Below, piece after piece: positions 11,424-21,502 of a DNA stretch of 64,000 nt (positions are counted from its first letter, which is position 1; the number at the start of each line of letters is the position of its first letter). Both the position numbers and the translations under genes were made by a program. This DNA is from Haliclona indistincta (lineage: Eukaryota; Porifera; Demospongiae; Haplosclerida; Chalinidae). Below the pieces are notes generated by a model. The model had not been told where the DNA came from. It made no database searches and saw nothing but the letters and a program-made list of their open reading frames with translations. Location: the NCBI GenBank assembly GCA_964017065.1, contig OZ024786.1, forward strand, positions 12,347,596 to 12,411,595, read 5' to 3'.

Positions 11424-11549
11424 CCTCCCGACGATCCTTAGTTAGGAAGATACTCCCGACGATCCTTAGTTAGGAAGACCCTCCAGACGATCCTTAGTTA
11501 GGAAGACCCTCCCGACGATCCTTAGTTAGTTAGGAAGACCCTCCCGACT
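11424..11549 (+). repeat. Tandem repeat, about 29 bp x 4
   Basis: The unit is CCTCCCGACGATCCTTAGTT followed by AGGAAGA(TA/CC). Units differ by single bases, and the fourth has an extra AGTT. Confidence 0.85.
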
Positions 11550-11698
11550 TTGCGCAGTTAGGCGAAGTTTTTTAAGGTCTTGGGTTTAGTATTAATTTTA
11601 GTTTTGTTTATTTTAGTTTTGTTTAGCACGTGAATACCATAGCAACGAGTGTGACGTAATACATCCGGACCTGGGATTGAGTGAACGAACCCGTTAAA

Positions 11699-13224
11699 AT
11701 GACCACGTGGCGCCTTCTATTGATTGTTGTTATTGTCCAGCAAGGTTAGTCATTTTACGAGCTAGAGTAAATAGTTACACAGTAATTGTCGACCTCTGCA
11801 TTCACGTGTACTTAGCAATAGAGACCATGTTTTTCGTTGCAGAAGTGCTTGTTGACGCACATTTTTTGTGTTAGTATTGCGCCTATCAATGTCACGTCAC
11901 GCCCCACCCCCCCCCCCAGTACGGGGCAAGTAGGGGATTATAGGGGATTTGCACAAACAGGAAGTCAAAAGCCCCAGGGTGGGGCAAAGTTGGCGATGCA
12001 AATCCCCTACTAATCCCGTATATATCCTCACCCTGCCCCTACGGGATTTGACCTTACATATAGAAGAATGACTCAGCTACACGTATATCATGAAATCCAA
12101 GCGTAACCGGAGTTGGTCAAATGCCCGACCCTCGGGCAAAATTTCGTTGTACAATCCCGTACAACCCCCACCCCTGTCCCGTACTGGGGGGGTGGGGCAT
12201 GACATTGATAGGCGCATAACCGTTGCTACGAAGCCATTTTGAGTGTCAGACAAGTAGCATTTTTGATACCTAGATAAAGCTGTACATCCACGCTATGGTG
12301 CAAACAAGCACTGCTAGGTGGAATACAAGACTGCTGTATGCACCAAGCAAGGACTCTCGTGGAACGGCAGCACTGCCTCCTCTCAAGGTACAGTATCCAG
12401 GTGGTTGAAGCTGTTCTATCAACACTGCGCTGACGTGGGATAGACTACAAGGACTCGTACGTACTATACGAGTGAAGCTGGCCACTGAAAGGTCTGTTCA
12501 AAGAAAGTCGCTATTCTTGCTTTGCCGTACTTCTCTGCTTCACCTTCTGTGTAGCCCTGGTATTAATATATAAGCAAGACTGCTGTGCACTTTTTACTGA
12601 GTGATGCAACCAGAGATAGAGATAATATACTATCTCTGGTGCAACAGAACATGTTGTTTCTTGCGGTTGACACTCAAAATGGCCGTGTGCATTACGTGCG
12701 CGCGATCCGTGACGTCACACGCACAACCTCTATACTAAAGAAATAACTTATTCCGCATTATTTTGCCCATAATTCTTCTTTTTATAATAGTCGTTACTAA
12801 AAAAATCTCCAGTAACCCCCCTCTGCCATCTCCTGTTCTGGAATCACCTGTAGCTCTGCCATCTACTCTTCCTTCTCCTGTGCCACCTCTGCCAGTGCAA
12901 TCTCGTGAGTCATCAGTTACTATGATAATCTGATTAATTTTTTTTATTTCAGCCATCAGTACTATATTTCAACGTAAGGAATCCAAGAAAATAATCATTA
13001 TTATTATAGCAACCAATTGTGCAAAATTATGATACCTGTATTTTCTCCACATTAATTTTGCAGAATATCCAACACTGATACCCACTATTGTGATCGGATT
13101 GATTGATATAATTTTACTTGCCCCATGCATAGTTTCTACGATTTATTTGGCAAGCATATGTATCAAATACAAGCATAAGAAGACTATCGGACCAGACGGA
13201 CCGGACCAGGAGGCACAATTGTAA
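11699..13224 (+). CDS. Small type I membrane protein: signal peptide, Pro/Ser stalk, TM, short tail
   Basis: Model: exons 11699-11744, 12791-12904, 12953-12973 and 13064-13224, all with GT-AG borders and all junctions in phase 1, giving 113 residues. Residues 1-15 (MTTWRLLLIVVIVQQ) form a signal peptide. Residues 17-60 are a stalk rich in Pro and Ser (repeats like PLPSPV, PSTLPSPVPP). A transmembrane helix (TIVIGLIDIILLAPCIVSTI) follows, then a basic tail (KYKHKK) ending EAQL. The same exon plan (phase-1 signal exon, S/T/P stalk exons, phase-1 TM exon) is used by the Ig receptor at 57262-59718, but here no Ig exon is visible. The first intron holds the MITE at 11878-12216. It could be an Ig receptor that lost its Ig exons, or an exon may be missed in the 1-kb intron. 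Confidence 0.6.
11878..12216. mobile_element. MITE with TGCGCCTATCAATGTCA terminal inverted repeats
   Basis: The left end TGCGCCTATCAATGTCA and right end TGACATTGATAGGCGCA are exact inverses. Subterminal C/G runs (CCCCACCCCCC and GGGGGGGTGGGG) and repeated words such as TAGGGGATT fill the 339-bp body. It lies in the first intron of the membrane protein gene. I cannot define a target duplication. Confidence 0.8.
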
Positions 13225-14197
13225 AATAATGACTCATATACACTTAGATACTGCAGTCTGCTGATATATAACCCAATCCCCATTATTCACCCAATGCATA
13301 TTCAATGATTGAGTTTGACAATGAATATTTAGTAACACTAAAAGTACTCGTGACTAGAGATTGTATGTTAATCTTTTACACTAAAAGTACTTGTGACTGG
13401 AGATCGTACGTTAATCTTTCTTCCAGCATTCTAACTGCTCCTAGTGACATTATGAGTTTCTTTCTCAACAGCATACTATAAACATTGAGACCAATACTAG
13501 GAAGAACGGCAGTCAATATCTTGATGTTACCAAACAAAGGTTTCTTTCTACAGGCCCTCTGTCAACTAAGCTAGCAAATTTCCAGCCATACTGAATTATT
13601 CATGGTTGACAGAAAGTGTTTGGTTTGTGACTAGAGAGGTAAAGGCAGTCTACAATTTGTAGATATCCTCACACAATTCATCAGCAGTTGTGCTGACTGC
13701 TGGTACTTGTGAGCTGCTGATGGACAATTTACCCAGCTGCTTGTGAACAGCTCGACGAGCACAAACAGAATTCGGGCCAGGCTGATTTCAGGTTTACATT
13801 TCTCTCCAGACCAACAGAGCATGCTCATTATGAAAACAAATTGCTGTAATTTGTCTTAAGTGGCTGCTAACTACCTAAACAGTACTACTGTCATTATTGA
13901 GTTCAATTTTTTGTTGATAATAATAATAAATTATTTAACAGCTCTAGAATCATAATTATTATACTTTGATGGATATGATACAGCAGGATCTTAAAATTAG
14001 TTGCATTACAAAAACAAGGGTAAAATACCTGATGGAATTGAATCATAATCAGTATTATTCAGAATCATTCAAAAATAATATTTACTATCACCGAAATAAA
14101 TGCTACAAACAGACACAAAATTTAAGTGAAGTGGTGCCATGAAATTAATTTTATTGACCAACTGGAAAGTTATAGGTCACCAAAATTTTCTCGATTT
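13225..14197. other. Intergenic with a 47-bp tandem duplication near 13336-13421
   Basis: Two neighbouring copies of CTAAAAGTACT(C/T)GTGACT followed by GAGAT(T/C)GTA(T/C)GTTAATC are present. A 65-codon minus-strand frame at 13631-13828 shows no domain. It lies between two convergent genes. Confidence 0.5.
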
Positions 14198-15427
14198 TCA
14201 AAAAATTTCACTGACATTCACCTTCACAGCAGAGTGAGGGCCGGATGGAGGGAAAGGAGCAGGACAGCAGCAATATGTATTAAGATCAATGGTGGCATCA
14301 CGTGGGGCAGTGTAGTAGTATATGGAGGTTGGTAGTGTAGGTGTTGATTTCATCACAGCGGGAGCAGTAGGGTATCTCAAGTAATCTCCTGCTTGGATAG
14401 AATACATACATGTACATGTAGGAGGTGGGATTGCAGGCTGTTGGCTATTTGGAGTCACTGTGACCTCCGCCACAGGTGTCACATGTGGTTGTGACCCATT
14501 TATAAGAGGGACAGTTGCCATTGGGAAGCCAGGAGACCGACTCTTATGAGGAGGTGAGAAGAGGTGTTCCTTATGAGGTGAGAAGAGGTGGTCTGGGGAC
14601 TGACCTTCCTGATCCAATTCCATTCGTTTTCTTTTGGTGCGACGATTTTGGAACCAGACCTTGACTTGTGTGCCCGTCAGGTGCAGCATGTTAGCAAGCT
14701 GGTCTCGTTCGCATGCTGTTAAATATCGCTGTAACGAAAATCTTTGCTCAAGCTCGTACACCTGTGCTATCGAAAACTTCCGTGCACGTTTACACTTGAC
14801 ACTGCTGTCTGGGCCCGGGGAGAGACCTTCCTGATTCAATTCCATTCGTTTTCTTTTGCCGTGTCGACGATTTTGGAACCAGACTGTAACTTGTTTCTTT
14901 GTCAGTTGCAGCATGTTAGCAAGCTGGTCTCGTTCGCATCCTGTTATATATCGCTGTAACGAAAATCTTCGCTCAAGCTCGTACACCTGTACTGTCGAAT
15001 ACTGTCGTCGCTTTCTCGTCTTGCCACTAGCACCGCTACCTGTACAAATAGTAAAAGCAACATTACTTAGCACGATGTTTATTAATCCACACTAAGCACA
15101 CTATGAAGCATGCATGTGCACAGCTCCACAGTTCGTACCATGGCTTTCTTGACTAGACGGAGTGTCTGTTTCAACCCCACACGGACTTTGTGGCTGGATT
15201 TCTAGATCTTTTTGGTTGTTGTCCTCTTGCAGCTCTCCAGGAGACCACTCGCGTTGATTCTCAGGCGACTTGATTGTCTTGCTGCAGCACTGTTCTGCTT
15301 CTCTCTCCTCTGTAACACGATACTGACTTCTGCTGCTTCTCGGAGACGAGTCGAGGATGTCACAAATCATGAACGAGGTCTTCTTCTCCTCTTTCATTCT
15401 TGGCAAAGGAGGGCTGCTCCGCTCCAT
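14198..15427 (-). CDS. NK/ANTP-like homeobox protein with two tandem homeodomains
   Basis: Model: exon 1 15139-15427, exon 2 14198-15039, phase-1 junction, 376 residues. Residues 19-25 (FMICDIL) match the EH1/TN repressor motif found near the start of NK-type homeoproteins. Homeodomain 1 is at about 103-163 and homeodomain 2 at about 178-237. Both keep the recognition-helix core W48-F49-Q50-N51-R52-R53 and the NK2-like QVYELE-RF--QRY helix-1 text. Homeodomain 1 carries a one-residue insertion after R53 (RRHGKRKR against RRTKRKR). The two homeodomains and the linker (MEL-QEG-SP) repeat with a period of 225 nucleotides and are alike at the DNA level, so this is an internal duplication within one exon. 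The remaining 140 residues are Pro/Ser/Thr-rich. The protein should be a nuclear DNA-binding regulator. NK2 proteins normally have Tyr at position 54; here it is Thr or His, so I do not assign a subfamily. Confidence 0.88.
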
Positions 15428-15739
15428 GATCCCGCCGCCGGCTAAAGCTCTGTTTACTAGCGAACATTGAAGATCACTTTACTCTAACAATCCTTGGCGT
15501 GGTGAAGCCAATCAAAAACCATGCTGAAGTGGGGCGTTGCATGCATTATTCAATACCAAGTTTACCCATACACAGCGATGATTATCACTACGGCTGTTGT
15601 GAATATCATTATACAACGGTGAATATCATTAGCATAGCAGCCCTAATGCTGTCTGCTGTATAAACTTGTGATGTAGAAAACGACAACCTTTTACTTGTAA
15701 TGCTCTTATCACTAGCCCATCGAGTCAACTCCTGATGAG
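15428..15739. other. Upstream region of the homeobox gene
   Basis: 312 bp between the homeobox start codon and the next plus-strand frame; presumably contains the homeobox promoter. No clear element recognised. Confidence 0.3.
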
Positions 15740-16030
15740 ATGGCTACACTAGCAGACATAATCAGATATACAACCGACTCATTCCAACATTCAAAAGAAC
15801 AATTGAAAAGATCAATCGGCCAACGTTTATCGAGAGATAAGTTTTTCAAGAAATCGCCTTTGGATCAAAAAACTCTAGAATTGATCCACAACTTGCAAAA
15901 AAACAAAAGGACCATCATGAAAAACGAAAACCAAATAAGAACAGTTACACAACTTCAAGTATCGTTCAAATGGAACCTTCTGATAGACCAGTTTGTTATT
16001 TCAAATATGTTATTATGTGACTTCAAATAA
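15740..16030 (+). CDS. Hypothetical 96-codon frame, basic helical
   Basis: The frame starts MATLADIIRYTTDSF and is rich in Lys, Gln and helical residues (about residues 15-75), ending in a hydrophobic stretch. A GTATCG after CTTCAA (about 15957) could be a splice donor, in which case only the first 73 codons would be coding. No family resemblance recognised; it could be a first exon or chance. Confidence 0.25.
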   Translation: MATLADIIRYTTDSFQHSKEQLKRSIGQRLSRDKFFKKSPLDQKTLELIHNLQKNKRTIMKNENQIRTVTQLQVSFKWNLLIDQFVISNMLLCDFK

Positions 16031-16896
16031 TAATTAATTATAATTATTTTGTCTCGTGGTAACTCATGAGCCTGAGGGAGTTATGATCGATGGTCTCACT
16101 ATTATAATCCGATGCTGCATGCTCCTCGAACACCAGTTAGTGATAGGCAAATGATGCAGTCTCATTGAGTGAAAAAGATTGAACACACTTGAGAAGGGGA
16201 TGTAGAAATGTGGTGAATGAGAAATCCTATACATGTAGTAGCCTATAATTTTTGTTCGACCACTAAAATTACCAAGACGGTTCAAAGATGGCAGAAGGGC
16301 ATTCTTTGCATTTTTAGCATTGAACATCAAAGTTACCAGCTATAATGCCAAAATTTCTGAAGAGATTTCTTCTACATAATTATACTATTTGAGTAATGTT
16401 ATCAAGACTATAATTATAATGGTATAATACTCTTGGTGTTATTTTGCATGTTAATGATTCGTGAATAGACTCGTGTCAATCAATTTCATTTAAAGTGTAA
16501 CTAGCAAAGTTCTAACCAGGAATAATGTTATCAAAGTGCACAAAAATGGTAGTACAAATTAAAAGTTGGACAAAAATTGTAGATGATTCTGCTTCATCAT
16601 GTAGAGGTGTTCTTGTGATCAGTACAATCATCCCTATAACCTTAAGAAAAACAAAAAATTATACTAGCAAATTCGATGAAAATTGCTTATAATTGCAGAC
16701 TGATCATAACACCATACACGGGAGAGCGACAAGCCGAATAAGTATACTGATTATTATTTATCGTACAAATCAAAAGAATCAGTAATAATAATATTTGTTA
16801 TAACTAATATTATTATCTATAGCTCATAATGTTAGGTACATACTATAGATCGGGAAATCTATGGCGTTGGATATAACTAGTACATTTATAAAATAC
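16031..16896. other. Intergenic, no gene recognised
   Basis: Very AT-rich (many ATAATTAT words) and without supported exons. Confidence 0.4.
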
Positions 16897-17279
16897 TGGG
16901 GGCGAGCCTGAGCTGATTTATGTCCTGCACAATTCAAGAACAATCCATTTTTCTACATATGCACAACAGTAAGCCCTCTGCTCTTGTATTTCCGTTGTCG
17001 CTCCAGTCATAGAGCTCTGTGATCAGGTGACTCTGCTGCTCGTTGTCGCTTCCTGGCAGTACTCTTACCTTGTAGAAGTCAATCTAGGCGTCTCCAATGC
17101 GCTGTCTTGTTTTGAATCGCGCCACGTGAGGATTACATCATAGAGCGCGGTCAATGTGTACGCGCGCGTGACTTCTCGGGAACATAGGGAGGACAAACGC
17201 ACCACGCGGCCATACAAACATTCCCCGCGACGTGGGACGCACATCACAATCAATGTGGGGCTCGCTCAGGCTCGCCCCA
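16897..17279. mobile_element. MITE-like element with GGGGCGAGCCTGAGC ends
   Basis: GGGGCGAGCCTGAGC (about 16899) is the exact inverse of GCTCAGGCTCGCCCC (about 17261-17275), giving a roughly 380-bp unit. The right end additionally forms a local hairpin (TGGGGCTCGCTCAGG...CGCCCCA). No target duplication identified. Confidence 0.55.
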
Positions 17280-17487
17280 CGTGTCTGTTCGGTACCGTTC
17301 AAATTTTCATTGCACTTACAATTCAATGATTTAATTTTCGAGGCTGGCCTCAACCTCAAAAAATATAATCCCCTCAAAAATTTGTGCGTCTACAGTACGT
17401 AAACTATGCGCTGGGAGCCAAAATTCAGTTCACCAAAACGCAAAATCTGGGTCATTCATCAAAATAGGACCCTCCAAAATTACCCGC

Positions 17488-18191
17488 TACAGCGGTTTTA
17501 TTACTCCTTAAAACAGCCACAAAAGCGTAAAGCGTGATCCGTGCCTTATTTGGAAGGTAGATTACATTGCGTGGTTCAGCTTGAACACGGTTTACGCTCT
17601 ACGCTTCACGCTCTACGCTTGCAAGATGTAATGAACAGCCTTCACGAAACCCTCGGCGTGTTGCACATTGCAGAGTTAGCTCTTTAGTTAGCTTTGCTGC
17701 AGCTAAAGCCAACCTGCTTGCTATTGAAACAGCACTGCTAACCAGAAGACAGCGAAGTGCTGACCACAACCGAGACAAGGTGTGTCAAGTGGGCGTGACC
17801 ATGAACACTGAGTAGGTAGCCATTGCTCTTGGCTTTGATAGGCTCTTTATTGAGATGTCTACGCACCCCAAGAGCTGTCCTGCTGTTTAGATGGAATCTA
17901 CAAGTACCTAGATAGTCAACTATGGGTGCGTTTGTAGTCAGAGAGGTCCAAGATGGCTGTCAAGGTGAGCCAGCCATACATAACTCGAGAACGAAAGCAC
18001 TTTAGCAAAATCCACGAGTCACATTGCAAGCCATTGTCATGCTAAGCCTGTTCATACCTTTACCGAGTTTCAGAAGTGAGCGATGGTCTCTGCAGCTCGT
18101 TGGACAGAATGAACGAACGAACGAGTGAGTGAATGACAGAGCAAGTACCGTAACCCTCGCGCATGCGCCGAGGGTTAATAAAACCGCTGTA
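17488..18191. mobile_element. Composite TACAGCGGTTTTATTA element, about 700 bp
   Basis: The left end TACAGCGGTTTTATTAC and right end TTAATAAAACCGCTGTA are inverted. Inside are, in order, an inverted relative of the 5634-5791 MITE body, the CTAACCAGAAGACAG repeat and the GAACGAAAGCACTTTAGCAA repeat. The order mirrors pieces found separately at 5-6.6 kb, so this may be the full-length parent arrangement. Confidence 0.6.
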
Positions 18192-19322
18192 TCAGTAGTG
18201 CAAAAAATCTGGGGACTGACACTGGCAGTGCCAACAAAGCCTATTATAGACAACTATGTTTACACTCATAGGTCCCTCTACAACCATCTAATATCAAACA
18301 TTATTTATAGTGATAGAAATACTTAGCTTGATGCTAGTGGGTACATATGATGATTACAAGCTTGTTGTCATTAAATAAACCATAGTACATGGGGTATTTA
18401 TCAGTCAGCTGTTTGCGGTTTATCAATGTATTTTGTATTGCACATTTTTTTGTAACCAAACCTAAGCTTATGAAAGAAAATGCAGAGAAAGCCGCTTGGC
18501 AAAAAAGGCCTTTCAGAGGGATTGACGAGAGCTTTTTCTCGAGCTACGCAAGGATGTGTATGTGGATTTGACATTGCAGACGCATTGTTCCCGCTTACAT
18601 CATTTCAGGAAAAGTAATAAGAAGCTCTCGTAATCTTGAGGTAGCTAGCTCCTTCACTGCTTGCTGACAGCACAAAGAAACTCCTGTCATATCAGTATCC
18701 CGTAACCATAAAACTGTTCAAAACAGGTTCAAAAGAACAATTATTCTATCACCATTTACACTACAAAGTAACCAGCCATTTCAGCAAGTCAAGTCGTCAA
18801 ATCTAAACACTTGCTCTGATGCAACAAAAGTGCTCACAAGTGTCGTTCTTGAATGAAAAGTTAGATGAAGGATAGTTTTTTGTTAAACTTAAAGTAATCT
18901 CGTGGAGTTTCTTGCTTAGTGTTCACAAAGTCTAAGTCCTGCAAGTCCTGCAAGCAGGCTGCAGGCTAGCCAACTGCTATGACACAGGTTGCATACTTAT
19001 AACACAACAGTCCTCTGCTTCAAAGTGACAATGGGAATGCCTCGTAAGTGCATGTCCTTGGATGCCTTTCAGTTCCTCGAGTCTCGCAGACTTCACTCGT
19101 CCTCGTATATTAATATCCATTCACATGCTTGCCATCATAGTTCAAATGCCTACAGATTAGTGTCACGAACGGTTTCTTCTGGAACGATTCTGTTTGCATT
19201 AGCAGCAGAACAGTTCTAGAACCGGTTTTACAGGTTTTCGACTAAGCAGGTCATATTTTGACCAGATTGGAATGGTTCTGTGTTCGTTTACACTAGAGCA
19301 TAAAACAGCTGTTCACAGATCC
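18192..19322. other. Intergenic, no gene recognised
   Basis: Short frames only. The frame at 18989-19219 has no domain, start context or splice partner that would support it. Confidence 0.4.
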
Positions 19323-19934
19323 AGTCAGGGTTTCATTTAAACATTGTTACAAGAGGCGAAGCATGCTTCGATAAAAATTTTGGGGTCAGATAGTTTTGGA
19401 TGCTAAGAACTATACTGGTATTGCATGCGCAAAGATTTTCCATTAAATTGATGAAGTTAGCAAACGGAGTAGTATACTAATCTGGTGTATGGAAACTAAA
19501 TTTCGCGTTTTCTCCAGCTAAAACTCGATTGTCAGCTTTTCAGGCTATCTGTGAGCCTACCGCTTCACTCACAAGTATTTACTACCACCAAGTCTCGTTA
19601 AAACAGATCTACCAGGCAGTAAGCCTACACGGCCTTAGTTTATTGTGCTTTGAGCATTGTTTGTAGCTTTCGCAGAGTAGGAGAGAGTGCGCCAGAAGCC
19701 ATCTTGCGTAGCTTAAAGTAGCCATTCATTGCTATTGATTGCTGTTTCAGTAGGAAGATTAAACGGACATATCTCGATAGTGTGCGTTAAAATGTACCAA
19801 TTGTACGCAATGGTTTACTGAATACCAGGTTTTACTGGTAATATTGGAGCATGCGCACACAGTCTGGACCAGACCATCTCCCCAGCAGGGGGAGTGGCCA
19901 GGAGGCGAGGCTACCTCTAAATAAAACCCTGACT
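19323..19934. mobile_element. DNA transposon relic with AGTCAGGGTTT(C/T)ATTTA ends
   Basis: The left end AGTCAGGGTTTCATTTA and the right end TAAATAAAACCCTGACT are inverted with 16 of 17 bases matching. The 612-bp body has no open frame worth calling. CAGGGTTT-type ends are common among hAT-like MITEs, but no target duplication is clear. Confidence 0.65.
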
Positions 19935-21090
19935 CCTGTGTAAATGTGCTAAAAGTTATTTCAGCTAAATCAGCTCAGATTCACCTCAATATGCATCACA
20001 CGATAACCTCATGCTATTCAAAAGTGAAATGAAATCAGCAGTACCTATGCACAGCTTGTTTTGTATAAAGCTACATGTACATGTGTAGTTTTGTGCAGTA
20101 CCACTCACAGGTGTATGGATGCTTGGATTCAGGGATGTCTCCTCCAGTCAGAAGCCCAGTAGAATGTTGTTGTGATGCCTTGCTAAGCACAGCAAGGATG
20201 ATTAGAGGTGATGGTTGACATGTTATCAACCAGAGTAAACTCTCACATAACAAAAATTGATGAGAAAATCTAAAGAAGAAATGTTCAAGTTACATGAATA
20301 TCCTAAAAAGTGAATTATCAATCATCATTCAATCTCCAGCCACTTAACCACCCAGTATTACTTCATTAATTCATTCACTCACTCACTTACTCGCTCATTC
20401 ACTTACCCGCCCACTCAGTCAGTCTCCTCTGCAGACTAATTCACCTTTTATAAGCTGACAGTGGTAGCATACAATATGCACTGTACAGTCTGAGTTTCAA
20501 CTATTCACTCCATGTACTAATGGAAATTGATAAAAAAAATAAAGATAGGATAATGACAAGTGTGAGTAGCAGCATGTAGTAGGTACCTCATAGCAAGAGC
20601 GGAATCCAAGATATGATATTAGTTGCACACAAGTTCATGATGTGCTGCTGCAAGCAGAAATATTTATATCATGACTGAGCTATTTCACCATAAAACTAAT
20701 TCTTGCTACCATACAGCCAGTATTTTTTTGGTAACCTTTTAGAAGGACCTAAACTTTCCAAGCGCAATACGAAACATTAATATTGCACTTTTAATTTTCG
20801 TGAATTGTACCAATTACACTCGAAAAATACCAGCTCTACTGTACCAATGTACTCATCTATATTAATAATTACATAAGCAATACCTTGAGAAGAGTTGAGA
20901 ATCCCAGGAAAATAGCAGTGTACATGTAGTACGCACTTGCTGAGACAGTAATGGATCCCAAAGATATGTTGAGTTTACGAGTAACAAACAGACTGCAGCA
21001 AGTAGTAAATGGTGCTAGACCATACCTGAACGAGAGAGAGAAAGAGTATGAGTTGTGAAAAGTACAACTTACCTATATTCTTGCTGCTTC
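19935..21090. other. Intergenic, no gene recognised
   Basis: Contains a short run of CATTCACT/CACTCACT words (20340-20420) and otherwise unremarkable AT-rich sequence. Confidence 0.4.
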
Positions 21091-21321
21091 AGATTGCATG
21101 CAGGGAACGGCCGCAAAGGCGTCCCTGTGTCCTACATGAGATTGCATGCAGGGGAACGGCCGCAAAGGCGTCCCTGTGTCCTACATGAGATTGCATGCAG
21201 GGGAACGGCCACAAAGGCGTCCCTGTGTCCTACATGAGATTGCATGCAGGGAACGGCCACAAAGGCGTCCCTGTGTCCTACATGAGATTGCATGCAGGGG
21301 AACGGCCGCAAAGGCGTCCCT
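21091..21321. repeat. Tandem repeat, about 49 bp x 5
   Basis: The unit is AGATTGCATGCAGGGGAACG then GCCGCAAAGGCGTCCCTGTG and TCCTACATG. Units differ by G/A in CGGCC(G/A)CAAAG and one G in the GGGG run. The last copy stops at GCGTCCCTAAC. The repeat is open on both strands only because it contains no stop codons. Confidence 0.92.
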
Positions 21322-21502
21322 AACAACTTTCTAGAGAACTCAAGGACATGAATATCATGGTGGTCTCCAAACAGAGATCAGAGCTTTGTCTTGCCAGCAT
21401 AGATCAATGTAGGTAGATTCAGCACAATCACACTATTACGGTCAGTAAGTGTGATAGAAGTGAGCCAGCACAGAATGCAAGCTGTGAAAAGTATAGTCCA
21501 GC

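Noticed and set aside
14634..15095. Three plus-strand frames over the homeobox
   Set aside because: They are antisense shadows of the two homeodomains and repeat with the same 225-bp period.
21055..21334. Open frames with HEIACRGTATKASLCPT-like repeats on both strands
   Set aside because: They are produced by a 49-bp tandem repeat without stop codons; no start context or flanking exon.
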